Assembly (NCBI GenBank): GCA_015064785.1
Contig: SVRM01000021.1
Coordinates: 1-44,390, forward strand
Source: Oscillospiraceae bacterium
GTDB lineage: Bacteria; Bacillota; Clostridia; Oscillospirales; CAG-272
Direction of reading: 5' to 3'
DNA length: 44,390 bases
A program made the position numbers and the translations under genes. Shown one piece after another: positions 33,956 to 42,182 of the stretch. The stretch's first letter is position 1. Each line of letters opens with the position of its first letter. The notes beneath the pieces were generated by a model that worked only from the letters and a program-made list of their open reading frames with translations, was not told the DNA's origin and searched no databases.

Positions 33956-34882
33956 ATGGCAGGAACGTTGGTCATCGGCTTTGTCTTTGTGGACATCAAG
34001 GGCTTTGCCGCCGGAAATTATAACCCACGCGGACGAAATCTCGGCGAAATTCGCTTCATTCACGGCGGCGTCAGCCGGAATGTTGCAGAAAATATTGCAA
34101 ATACGGGAATGCCTGTGTCATTTGCGTCTCTGACAGAGGATTCGGCACTGGGCAATGATGTTGTCAAACGGTTGTGGGCGCACGGATGCGACACGACATA
34201 CATGAGAACGGTTGCACAGGGCGGCATCGGTACCTGGATGGTTATTCTTGACGAGAGCGGTGACGTCGCGGGACAAATTTCCTCCCCTCCGGACACAGCA
34301 GCGCTGGAGCAGCTGATTTCGGAGCAGGGGAATGAAATGATTGCGCAGTGCGACAGTATTATTCTTGAACTGGATACATCCGAGTGTCTGGATGAGGCGG
34401 TGCTCGCGCTTGCGAAAAAGCACGGCAAGCCGGTCTATACTGTCGTCGGCAACATGAGCATCATTTTAGCGCGTCCCGACTTTGTTTCTGCACTGGACTG
34501 CTTTGTGTGCAACGAAATTGAAGCGGGAAGAATGTTTGATCTTGACCTGACAAAAACGTCCCCCGAGCAGATGCTGGCATTGCTGAAAGAACGCATCGCA
34601 TCGGTCGGATGCCGCGCTATGGTCATCACAATGGGTGAGCGCGGCGCGGTGTATTACGAAAGTGATACCGGTCTGGGCGGCATAACACCTGCAATACCGA
34701 CCGCACTGGTCGATTCTACCGGTGCAGGAGATGCCTTTTTATCCGGCATTGTCATGGGACTGTCGCGCGGACTGCCGCTGTCCCGTGCGGTCGATGCGGG
34801 AACGGCGCTGGCATCTGCGACGATTCAGACGGACGAAAGCTGTGCTGCTCCGGATATGCATTTCTGGGAGCAATTTCAATAA
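33956..34882 (+). CDS. PfkB family carbohydrate kinase
   Basis: 308 residues, typical ribokinase-fold length. N-terminal substrate-side motif HGGVSRNVAENIANTG and the catalytic/anion-hole motif DSTGAGDAF (G256-D259) are clear; VCNEIEAGRMF and VITMGERGAVYY match the ATP-site region. PfkB enzymes phosphorylate sugars or nucleosides (fructose 1-phosphate, tagatose 6-phosphate, ribose, adenosine and so on); the exact substrate is not readable. ATG 33956 has a weak GTGAGG site upstream. First gene of a row with the GH110-like protein 21 bp downstream, suggesting it phosphorylates a sugar released or handled by that pathway. Confidence 0.88.
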   Translation: MAGTLVIGFVFVDIKGFAAGNYNPRGRNLGEIRFIHGGVSRNVAENIANTGMPVSFASLTEDSALGNDVVKRLWAHGCDTTYMRTVAQGGIGTWMVILDESGDVAGQISSPPDTAALEQLISEQGNEMIAQCDSIILELDTSECLDEAVLALAKKHGKPVYTVVGNMSIILARPDFVSALDCFVCNEIEAGRMFDLDLTKTSPEQMLALLKERIASVGCRAMVITMGERGAVYYESDTGLGGITPAIPTALVDSTGAGDAFLSGIVMGLSRGLPLSRAVDAGTALASATIQTDESCAAPDMHFWEQFQ

Positions 34883-34903
34883 AAGAACAGAGAGGAACTG
34901 AAC

Positions 34904-36652
34904 ATGAAACGAATCCTTTGCGCAAATTTCGGCATCCTGCCGGGATGTGATGTGACGGAGCAGCTGTACCGGCTCTTCTGTGACAATCCCCGTGATACCG
35001 AATTCATTTTTGAAACGGGAGAATACTTTTTCTCGCCGTGCTATACGTATGATTACAGACTTTCCAATACGGATGTGCTTCCAGAACGCAAGCTCGGTAT
35101 CTGGATGCGGAACATGGAAAATATCATCCTTGATTTTTCCGGCTCCAAGCTGTATTTTGCAGGCCAGATGCAGCCGATCACCCTCGATCACTGCACGAAT
35201 GTGACCGTAAAAAATGCTGTCATCGACTGGAAAAAGCCGCTCGTTGCGGAAGGGATCGTCCGTGCGGTCGGCGACGGTTATGCCGATGTGTATATTGACC
35301 CGGATGCATTTCCGCACAAATATGAAAATGACTGGATTTTCTTTGATACGGGCAACGACGAATGGTATCCCTTGCATCGCTGGTCGTCCATTCAGTTTGA
35401 TTACAATACAAGATGTGTCCGCCGTGCGACGGGGGACAGCTTTGTTCCGCACGAAATCACGCTGCTCGGTGATTCTGTCTATCGCTTTGCGGCAAGCGGC
35501 ACCGATCATATCGGTATCGGCAACATCCTCGTTCTGCGTCACAATGACCGCATTCATGCCGGCGCGTTCTGTGAAAAGTGCCGCGACATCACGTTTGAAG
35601 ACCTTACGTTCCATTCTTGCGGCGGCCTTGGATGTCTGGCGCAGTTCAACGAGAATCTGACCTACCGCCGTGTCCATTTCCTGCCGAACACCGATGCCGG
35701 GCGTCTCGTTTCCGGCGGACGCGACGACGGTATGCACATCACAAACAACCGCGGCACCGTTACCATCGAGGAATGCTCCTTTGTGGGACTGATGGACGAT
35801 CCGATCAACGTACACAGTTGCTGTGTGACGGTTTCCGAGGTCATCGATGCACGGACACTTGTCTGTCATTACGAGCATCCGCAGGCGTGCGGCTTCCACT
35901 ATTGGGCGGAGAAGGGTGATACCATCGGCTTTATCGAGCGCAGACACATGAACGGCATTGCACAGGCGAAGGTTGATTCCTATACGCTCGGTGAAACCTA
36001 CGACACCTTTACCGTGGTATTTGAAAACGATCTTCCCGAAGACATACTGGAAGCAGCCAGGACGCCGGCTGCGCTGTCCCTTGACAATCTGACCAATACT
36101 GCGGCATTTATCTGTCGGAACAATCGCTTCGGTTCCTGCCGTGCGCGCGGCGTGCTTTTGTCCACACCGAAGCCTGTCCGCATCACGGGAAATGTCTTCG
36201 CGTCGTCCGGTGCGGCAATTCTGGTTGCCGGTGACTCCAACTATTGGTTTGAGTCGGGTGAATGTCACGATGTCGAAATTGCAGACAACGTCTTCACCGA
36301 TGCGTGTCTGACATCGGTTTATCAGTTCGGAGAGGGCATTATTTCCATCTGTCCCGTTGTTCCGGAACCGGAAACAACACTGCCGTTCCACAAGAACATC
36401 CGCATTCATAACAACGTCTTTGATACCGCGGATACGCCTGTCCTCTCCGCATTCTCGACAGCTTATCTGACTTTGGAGAACAATACGATATTCCGCTCGC
36501 CTGCCGCAGAAAAGTGGCATCCGACAGCAAAGGGACTGGTCCGACTTGACCACTGCATGAATGTGACCGCAAAGAACAACCGATTTGTAGGGCCGTTTAC
36601 ATTGCCGAAATATGAGATTACCGACTCGTCTGCACTGGAATTGGAGGACTGA
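34904..36652 (+). CDS. GH110-like right-handed beta-helix protein (putative alpha-galactosidase)
   Basis: 582 residues, no signal peptide. Repeated short strands ending in Asn-rich turns indicate a parallel beta-helix. Segments match the layout of GH110 alpha-1,3-galactosidases: an early FETGEYFFSP region, MRNMENIILDFSGSKLYF, CTNVTVKNAVIDW, a central FHSCGGLGCLAQFNENLTY, the RDDGMHITNNRGTVTIEECS stretch and MDDPINVHSC. GH110 enzymes cleave terminal alpha-1,3-linked galactose, for example on B-type glycans, but characterised members are secreted while this one looks cytosolic. Activity and specificity are inferred; it could be another beta-helix glycosidase or lyase. It is joined to the following phosphoesterase gene by a 1-base gap. 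Confidence 0.75.
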   Translation: MKRILCANFGILPGCDVTEQLYRLFCDNPRDTEFIFETGEYFFSPCYTYDYRLSNTDVLPERKLGIWMRNMENIILDFSGSKLYFAGQMQPITLDHCTNVTVKNAVIDWKKPLVAEGIVRAVGDGYADVYIDPDAFPHKYENDWIFFDTGNDEWYPLHRWSSIQFDYNTRCVRRATGDSFVPHEITLLGDSVYRFAASGTDHIGIGNILVLRHNDRIHAGAFCEKCRDITFEDLTFHSCGGLGCLAQFNENLTYRRVHFLPNTDAGRLVSGGRDDGMHITNNRGTVTIEECSFVGLMDDPINVHSCCVTVSEVIDARTLVCHYEHPQACGFHYWAEKGDTIGFIERRHMNGIAQAKVDSYTLGETYDTFTVVFENDLPEDILEAARTPAALSLDNLTNTAAFICRNNRFGSCRARGVLLSTPKPVRITGNVFASSGAAILVAGDSNYWFESGECHDVEIADNVFTDACLTSVYQFGEGIISICPVVPEPETTLPFHKNIRIHNNVFDTADTPVLSAFSTAYLTLENNTIFRSPAAEKWHPTAKGLVRLDHCMNVTAKNNRFVGPFTLPKYEITDSSALELED

Positions 36653-36653
36653 C

Positions 36654-37760
36654 ATGACAAACATTCCCGCTCTTTTCAAAACAACACCGGCTGTCTTTGC
36701 AGCAGGCGAAGAATACCAGATCATGATCCCGGTAAACGAAGAGGCGCTTCTGTGGGTTGAGATCGGTGAACACAAATATTACGATCATTCCAACGGCATC
36801 ATGGTGTCCGATACCGACATGCATCGCGTCTGTATACCGCAGAAGATTCTCAACGAAAAGAAGGAATACACGGTCGTTTACCGCAAGATCATCGACCGTA
36901 AGCCATATTACCCGGAATCCGAGGACGAGGTCAGAACGACGTTTTCGTTCCGTCCTGTCAAATCCTTTGACGAAACAGATACGATTCGCTTCTATCATCT
37001 CTCCGACACGCACGGCAGACCCGATATGCCGATCGCCGCGGCGAAGCATTTCGGCAATGACCTCGATTTTCTGATCTTCAACGGCGATATGATCGATCAC
37101 TCCGGGGACACCAAGAACTTCGAGGTGCTGTACGAAATCGCCGAGGCGCTGACCCACGGTGAGATTCCGATCATCAATTCGCGCGGCAACCACGATATGC
37201 GCGGCTACTGTGCGGACCGCATCAAGGATTACACGCCGGCGGTGAACGGTCTGACCTATTACACGGTGCATCTTGGCGACCTATACTTCATCCTGCTTGA
37301 CTGTGCTGAGGATAAGGATGATGGTTCTGTCGAATACGGACATACCGTTGCGTGCCATGCTTTCCGCGAAGCCCAGACGGAATATCTGCGCAGTCTCATT
37401 GCCAACGCTGATCAGACGTATTCCGCGCCTCAAGTTGCACATACCTTTGTGCTGTGTCACATGCCGTTCACCCGTATTGACCGTGCGCCGTTCAACATTG
37501 AACAGGATATTTACCGCGAATGGACACGTCTGCTGTCCGATGAGGTGCATCCGGATCTGATGATTGCCGGGCATATGCACCGCGCCGGTGTTTACCGTCC
37601 GGGCGATGAAAACGACAGCTATGGTCAGAAGTTTTCTGTCGTCATCGCAGGCGAGCCGCAAAGCAGCAAGTACATCGGCGGTGCATTTACCGTAACAAAA
37701 GATGACATTTCCATACATCTGACTGACAATGAAGGAAACGCAGCGGCAATCGAACTCTGA
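36654..37760 (+). CDS. Metallophosphoesterase (calcineurin-like)
   Basis: 368 residues. The dimetal phosphoesterase motifs occur in order: SDTHG (Asp118, His120), NGDMID, RGNHD, LCHMPF and AGHMH. The first 105 residues form a beta-rich N-terminal domain similar in position to that of purple acid phosphatases. No signal peptide, so it probably acts in the cytosol. Its GGAGG ribosome binding site (36643-36647) lies inside the end of the beta-helix gene and the ATG is one base past that stop, so the two are co-translated. The physiological substrate is unknown; a sugar phosphate would fit the operon. Confidence 0.88.
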   Translation: MTNIPALFKTTPAVFAAGEEYQIMIPVNEEALLWVEIGEHKYYDHSNGIMVSDTDMHRVCIPQKILNEKKEYTVVYRKIIDRKPYYPESEDEVRTTFSFRPVKSFDETDTIRFYHLSDTHGRPDMPIAAAKHFGNDLDFLIFNGDMIDHSGDTKNFEVLYEIAEALTHGEIPIINSRGNHDMRGYCADRIKDYTPAVNGLTYYTVHLGDLYFILLDCAEDKDDGSVEYGHTVACHAFREAQTEYLRSLIANADQTYSAPQVAHTFVLCHMPFTRIDRAPFNIEQDIYREWTRLLSDEVHPDLMIAGHMHRAGVYRPGDENDSYGQKFSVVIAGEPQSSKYIGGAFTVTKDDISIHLTDNEGNAAAIEL

Positions 37761-37805
37761 TCCGCTGTGAAAAATATAAACGATTTTTCGGAAAGGATAT
37801 TTACC

Positions 37806-38822
37806 ATGCTTGAACTGTTAAAACAGATTTGTGAAATCCCCGGTGTTTCCGGACGCGAGCAGAAGATTGCCGCCGCCATTCGGGACATTCTGACCCCGTA
37901 TGCAGATGAGGTACGTATTGATACGCTCGGCAACGTCATCGGTGTTCTCCGCGGTACAGCACCGGAGGGCGAAAAGAAGAAGATCATGTTCTCCGCACAC
38001 ATGGACGAGGTCGGCTTCATGGTCACCAAGGTTGATGACAACGGCTACATGCACGCTGTCAACATCGGCGGACCAAACATGATCTCCGCATCCTACCGCG
38101 AGATCGTCTTTGACAACGGCGCACACGGTATGCTTGTTCCCGTGGTCGGCTGTGAAGGTCACGGACAGGTCGGCAAATGCGTTGTCGATGTCGGTGCTGC
38201 GAACAGAGAAGAGGCGGAAGCAGTCGCGCTGCCCGGTGATACCTTTACGCTCAAAGCTGAGATCATTCCGATGGTCGGTACCCGTTATGCAGGTCATCCG
38301 GTTGATGACCGCATTGGCTGTGCGATTCTGATTGAAGCGGCAAAGCAGCTGTGGGAGGGAGAGCGTCCTGCAAATGACATCTTCTATGTCTTCTCCGTAC
38401 AGGAAGAAATCAATGGCAACGGCGGTTTGACTGCGGCTTATGCAGAACGTCCTGACATCGGTATTGCGATTGATGTCTGCGGTGTCGGTGATATGGTCGG
38501 CTCCGATCCTATGGTCATGAAGCTCGGTGACGGTGCTGCCATCAAGGTCAAGGACTCCACCATCATGTGCGACTGGCCGCTCGTTCAGCAGATGTTCCGC
38601 GCAGCAGAGAATCATGATATCAAGTATCAGCGCGAAATTCTTCTTGCCGGCGGTACTGATGCGACCTCTATGCAAAAGGTCGCGGCAGGTGTCCGTGCGG
38701 GATGCATTTCCATCCCGATGCGTTATCTGCACACCTCCGCCGAAATGTTTGATATGGCGGATGCCGAGGCTTGCGTGGCGCTGACGGTTGCACTGTCCCG
38801 CGATGCATCGCTCGGTCACTGA
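37806..38822 (+). CDS. M42 family metallopeptidase
   Basis: 338 residues, the size of YsdC/PepA-type deblocking aminopeptidases (some labelled endoglucanase M). Metal ligands are visible in order: His and Asp in FSAHMDEVG, the GHPVDDRIG aspartate, the VQEEI glutamates, IDVCG aspartate and RYLHTSAEM histidine. The N-terminus LLKQICEIPGVSGRE is typical. Dodecameric family, two metal ions, cytoplasmic. ATG 37806 is set by GAAAGGA upstream; the frame extends upstream to an ATG at 37767 with no ribosome binding site. Last gene of the PfkB row, 45 bp after the phosphoesterase; it ends with a stem-loop. Confidence 0.93.
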   Translation: MLELLKQICEIPGVSGREQKIAAAIRDILTPYADEVRIDTLGNVIGVLRGTAPEGEKKKIMFSAHMDEVGFMVTKVDDNGYMHAVNIGGPNMISASYREIVFDNGAHGMLVPVVGCEGHGQVGKCVVDVGAANREEAEAVALPGDTFTLKAEIIPMVGTRYAGHPVDDRIGCAILIEAAKQLWEGERPANDIFYVFSVQEEINGNGGLTAAYAERPDIGIAIDVCGVGDMVGSDPMVMKLGDGAAIKVKDSTIMCDWPLVQQMFRAAENHDIKYQREILLAGGTDATSMQKVAAGVRAGCISIPMRYLHTSAEMFDMADAEACVALTVALSRDASLGH

Positions 38823-38843
38823 TAAAAGCGAATTATGGAAAGC

Positions 38844-38875
38844 CGGAGGTCTGTTCGTTTTTGAGCAGATCTCCG
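38844..38875 (+). other. Stem-loop downstream of the M42 gene
   Basis: CGGAGGTCTGTTC pairs with GAGCAGATCTCCG (13 bp with G-T pairs) around GTTTTT. No T tract follows, so it may stabilise the 3' end rather than terminate. Confidence 0.5.
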
Positions 38876-38949
38876 ATGGTTTGCATGGTAAAGTTATACG
38901 AGAAACAGTGGGAAAACCTTGATAAAACAGAACAAATTGTCAATTTCCC

Positions 38950-38978
38950 TTGACAGAAGCGGTAACCTGTGATATAAT
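38950..38978 (+). promoter_or_regulatory. Consensus sigma-A promoter of the CNNM/CorC gene
   Basis: -35 TTGACA (38950-38955), 17-nt spacer, -10 TATAAT (38973-38978) preceded by TGA. Predicted start near 38985, which leaves a leader of about 230 nt. Confidence 0.92.
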
Positions 38979-38984
38979 GAATTC

Positions 38985-39217
38985 ATATTACTATTATCAG
39001 GAAAGGAGCTGAACCTTTTTTATGGACGCCAGCGGTCGAAGTACCCCTCCTTTATGCACGCGGATAGCAGCCGTTTACAGTGCTCTCTGCCGCAATTGGT
39101 ATCGGTATGATGCTCCGGTTACGCACACCCTGCCGCCGAACAGCACACGGGCGTGATACCCAAAAGAAGAATACCGAGTTTGATTGCATTGTATAACAGG
39201 AGGAAGAAACAACCACA
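38985..39217 (+). promoter_or_regulatory. Long structured 5' leader of the CNNM/CorC gene, possible cis-regulatory RNA
   Basis: No protein gene is supported in this roughly 230-nt leader. Pairings seen: AAAGGAG (39002-39008) with CTCCTTT (39047-39053) enclosing a GGT/ACC hairpin; GCGG (39060-39063) with CCGC (39090-39093); and GGTATC plus ACGC (39098-39103, 39121-39124) with the contiguous GCGTGATACC (39151-39160). The gene encodes a Mg2+-type transporter, so metal sensing is plausible. Two short tracts, GACGCCA (39025) and ACAGTGCT (39077), resemble parts of the M-box riboswitch, but the rest of that motif is not found, so no named riboswitch is called. A 44-codon open frame (39022-39156) overlaps it. 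Confidence 0.5.
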
Positions 39218-40627
39218 ATGGATGGTAATATAGGACTCATGCTGCTTTTGCAGATCGCACTCATTGCATGTAATGCAATTTTTGCCTGTGCGGAGATCGC
39301 GGTCATCAGTATGAGTGAAACAAAGCTTGAAAAGCTCGTGTCGGAGGGCGATAAACGTGCCAGACGACTCCAGAGGCTGACAAGCCAAACTGCACGCTTT
39401 TTATCTACAATTCAAGTCGCTATTACGCTCGCCGGTTTTTTGGGTTCTGCGTTCGCGGCGGAAAATTTCTCGGGACCGATCGTCGATGCACTGGTTGGCG
39501 CCGGCGTAACGATTCCGGAAAAGACACTCGATACCATTGCGGTCATTGTGATCACGCTGGTTCTGTCGTATCTGACACTGATTTTCGGTGAGCTTGTACC
39601 CAAGCAGGTTGCCATGCGAAAATCCGAGCAGATGGCACTGGCACTGTCCTCACCGCTTTACATCATCTCGCGTCTGTTTGCGCCGGTCGTCAGTCTGCTG
39701 ACCATATCGACCAACGCTGTTTTGCGTCTGCTCGGCATCGATCCGAATGCAGAGCAGGATGAGGTCAGTGAGGAGGATATCCGCGATATGGTAGACTCCG
39801 GTGCCAAAAAAGGTACCATTGACGACGAAGAACGCGAAATCATTGAGAATGTCTTTGAGTTTGACGATCTGACAGCAGGTGAGATCGCTACGCACCGTAC
39901 CGATGTTAAAATTCTTTGGATGGAGGAAACGGACGAGGAGTGGAGTACACTGATTCACAGCACCTGTCATATGTTTTATCCCGTCTGTGATGAATCGGTG
40001 GACAATGTCATCGGTGTACTGTACTTAAAGGATTATTTCCGTCTGAAATCGCACGACAGAGAAACGGTCATGGCACAGGCGGTCCGGTCTGCATATTTTG
40101 TTCCGGACAGTGTTGCCGCAGATGTTCTGTTCCGTAATATGAAGACTCAGAACAAATCGTTTGCGATCGTTCTTGATGAGTACGGCGGTATGCATGGCAT
40201 CATTACGATGAATGATCTGATCTCCCGCTTGATCGGTGATTTTTCATCCGATAACGAAGAAGCACCGCAGAGAATACAGATGGAGCTTGTAAAGACCGAT
40301 GAAAATCTCTGGACAGTACGCGGTAATGTACCGCTGTCCGATATCGTTCGTGAAACGGGAGCAGAGCTTCCTGTGGATGAGGTCGATACTTTTTCCGGCA
40401 TGGTTTTCTCGGCGCTTGGCTCGATCCCCGATGACGGAGCAACGATGGAGCTGGATGCAAGCGGACTTCATATCCGTGTTCTGGAAATCGTCGATCACCA
40501 GATCGAACGCGCTGCGTTTTCTCTGATCGACCCGCCAAAGGTCGAGGAGGATGCGGATGACGACGGCGACGAGCTGTTTCCGCGCAAGAAGAAAAAGGAT
40601 GACGAATCCGCTGTCCGGGATGAATGA
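39218..40627 (+). CDS. CNNM/CorC (HlyC) family transporter with CBS pair
   Basis: 469 residues. Domains in order: DUF21/CNNM membrane domain with about four helices (residues 1-150, including AEIAVISMSE and TLIFGELVPK), a CBS-pair domain (about 195-330, with EIATHRTDVKILW and VLDEYGGMHGIITMNDL), and a C-terminal CorC_HlyC domain (about 345-435), then an acidic and Lys-rich tail. Relatives such as MpfA export Mg2+, while others were called hemolysins. ATG 39218 is the first start in frame; AGGAGG is 14 nt upstream, longer than usual. Regulation probably involves the long leader before it. It ends at a terminator shared with the opposing gene. Confidence 0.9.
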   Translation: MDGNIGLMLLLQIALIACNAIFACAEIAVISMSETKLEKLVSEGDKRARRLQRLTSQTARFLSTIQVAITLAGFLGSAFAAENFSGPIVDALVGAGVTIPEKTLDTIAVIVITLVLSYLTLIFGELVPKQVAMRKSEQMALALSSPLYIISRLFAPVVSLLTISTNAVLRLLGIDPNAEQDEVSEEDIRDMVDSGAKKGTIDDEEREIIENVFEFDDLTAGEIATHRTDVKILWMEETDEEWSTLIHSTCHMFYPVCDESVDNVIGVLYLKDYFRLKSHDRETVMAQAVRSAYFVPDSVAADVLFRNMKTQNKSFAIVLDEYGGMHGIITMNDLISRLIGDFSSDNEEAPQRIQMELVKTDENLWTVRGNVPLSDIVRETGAELPVDEVDTFSGMVFSALGSIPDDGATMELDASGLHIRVLEIVDHQIERAAFSLIDPPKVEEDADDDGDELFPRKKKKDDESAVRDE

Positions 40628-40644
40628 ATATAAATACAAAAATT

Positions 40645-40677
40645 GCCGTCTGACATGGTGTTCTGTGTCAGACGGCT
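40645..40677. terminator. Bidirectional terminator between convergent genes
   Basis: GCCGTCTGACA (40645-40655) pairs with TGTCAGACGGC (40666-40676). A TTTTT tract follows on the minus strand. Confidence 0.9.
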
Positions 40678-40684
40678 TTGCTGT

Positions 40685-41269
40685 TTACGATTGCTTGAGC
40701 TTTGCATGACGGAGACTGTAATCGGGCATATGCGTATGGATCAGCGCATAAAACGCCTCCGAGTGGTCAAGATGGCGCATATGTGCGACCTCGTGAAGTA
40801 CCACGGCATCCACAGCATTGGCAGGATACTGCATCAGACGGTAGGAAAAGCACAGATGAATGCGTCCGTCATGGTATTTCCGGCAGGAACCGTATCGCTG
40901 TTTTGCGGCAGTATAGGAAATTTTATCGGGCATGGGCAGACCGAGTTGCTCTGTCCAATGACGGACACGACCTGGAATTGCTTCCGCGGCAGCCTGTTTG
41001 AGCGCTTTGATTTCATTGTCCGTTAACTCTGCCAGCATATTGTCTGGCTGTATTTCTTTCGCATGGGCGACATGGGACAGAACGGAAGCAAGATTCCGCA
41101 TGAGAAATGCCTCTGCCGTCTTCTGTGCGGTGCGGCGCGGAATTCGCAGAACAATTTCTCCTGTGATCGGCAGGATGCGGATTTCCATGGAGCGGCGGTC
41201 GGAGCGGATGAGCGTATATGCAGGAAGATTGTTTTTTGCGGCGATCTGTTTTTTATTGTTTGTTTTCAT
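40685..41269 (-). CDS. YgjP-type (DUF45) zinc metalloprotease-like protein
   Basis: 194 residues. The zincin motif HEVAH with a third ligand in HLDHSEAFYALI matches the YgjP/WLM-like family; RYGSCRK upstream of it is also conserved. The N-terminal half (RSMEIRILPITGEIVLRIPR) is the usual beta-rich portion. These proteins are often misnamed metal-dependent hydrolases, and their substrate is unknown. ATG 41269 overlaps the upstream gene's stop by 17 bp and has no ribosome binding site, so initiation likely depends on translational coupling. It is the last gene of a three-gene overlapping row. Confidence 0.87.
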   Translation of the reverse strand: MKTNNKKQIAAKNNLPAYTLIRSDRRSMEIRILPITGEIVLRIPRRTAQKTAEAFLMRNLASVLSHVAHAKEIQPDNMLAELTDNEIKALKQAAAEAIPGRVRHWTEQLGLPMPDKISYTAAKQRYGSCRKYHDGRIHLCFSYRLMQYPANAVDAVVLHEVAHMRHLDHSEAFYALIHTHMPDYSLRHAKLKQS

Positions 41270-42182
41270 CGGCAAGCAGTAAAGAAATCGTTTCCTCGGT
41301 GTATACAGACAGACCGGTTTCAAGGAGCTTTTGTGCTGTGACACCGTTTCCTTTGCAGAGTGTACCGGAGAAAGTGCCGTCGTAAATCTGTCCGCAGCCG
41401 CAGGAGGGAGAACGAGCCTTGAGCAGTGCTGATTTTGCTCCGGTCAGCGCGGCATAATATTGCACCGCATCGGCACCGCGGAAATAGGCTTCGGTGACAT
41501 CGACACCGTCACGGCGCAGAACTGTACCGTCTGTCTGGATTTCAGCAGGAATGCGCGGTGTCGGAAGACCGCCGAGAATCTCTGCGCAGACAGGAATGAG
41601 AATGAACTTCTTTGAAAGAGCGTCCAGCATATCACCGGGCAGCGGCTGGGACTTACCGTCATAACGGCACGCGGTACCAAGCAGACAGGCGGAGATGAGA
41701 AGCGGTTTTCTTGTCTCACCGGTAAAGTTCAGATCGTGGGAGAGCAGATTGCCGTCCGCGTCATACACGAGCTTCAACAGAAAGAACGGCACATCCTGCG
41801 GCAGCAGATTCAGAAAAATGCGGTCACCCTCCCACATCGGAAGGCGCATCAGGTTTTCGCGTGAAATCCAGGCAAGATCGCCTTCCTCACAGTCTTCACG
41901 CAGCGTACCTTCAAAACTGTGCGCAAAGAACAGGTGCATCTGCTCCGTTTCATAGTTCGGTGAGCAGAAGGAGACAAGTCCGCGGTAGGTACAGTCGGTC
42001 AAGGTCAGACCCGTTTCCTCCTTTGCTTCGCGCAGAATACAGTCATAAGGTGATTCGTATTCCTCGAGATGCCCGCCGATGCCGATCCATTTATCCTTGT
42101 TGCAGTCGCCGACCTTTTTGACGCGGTGCATCATCAGGTACTGTCCGTTTTGTTCAATATAACAGAGTGTGGTGTTTTTCAT
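41253..42182 (-). CDS. NUDIX hydrolase fused to DUF523 (thiouracil desulfurase-like) domain
   Basis: 309 residues in two domains. Residues 1-150 are a NUDIX hydrolase: the box GX5EX7REUXEEXGU reads from G37 to L59 (GHLEEYESPYDCILREAKEE), which cleaves nucleoside diphosphates linked to another group. Residues 160-309 match DUF523: LISACLLGTACRYDG, PVCAEILGGLPTPR and ARSPSCGCG with Cys166, Cys172, Cys199, Cys261 and Cys263. DUF523 includes TudS, an iron-sulfur thiouracil desulfurase. The fusion suggests removal or repair of sulfur-modified or damaged nucleotides; that is inference. AAAGGAG lies within the upstream gene and the starts/stops overlap as ATGA. Confidence 0.87.
   Translation of the reverse strand: MKNTTLCYIEQNGQYLMMHRVKKVGDCNKDKWIGIGGHLEEYESPYDCILREAKEETGLTLTDCTYRGLVSFCSPNYETEQMHLFFAHSFEGTLREDCEEGDLAWISRENLMRLPMWEGDRIFLNLLPQDVPFFLLKLVYDADGNLLSHDLNFTGETRKPLLISACLLGTACRYDGKSQPLPGDMLDALSKKFILIPVCAEILGGLPTPRIPAEIQTDGTVLRRDGVDVTEAYFRGADAVQYYAALTGAKSALLKARSPSCGCGQIYDGTFSGTLCKGNGVTAQKLLETGLSVYTEETISLLLADENKQ

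Noticed and set aside
34739..36775. A 678-codon open frame on the minus strand opposite the GH110-like gene
   Set aside because: It is a mirror frame created by the codon bias of the plus-strand genes; it has no ribosome binding site at its start, crosses the ends of several good genes and its translation shows no domain.
37818..38819. A 333-codon minus-strand frame opposite the M42 peptidase
   Set aside because: Antisense to a gene with all catalytic residues intact; no initiation signal.
38985..39217. Assignment of the leader as an M-box or yybP-ykoY riboswitch
   Set aside because: Only two short tracts resemble the M-box and the hallmark segments of either class are missing; kept as an unnamed structured leader.
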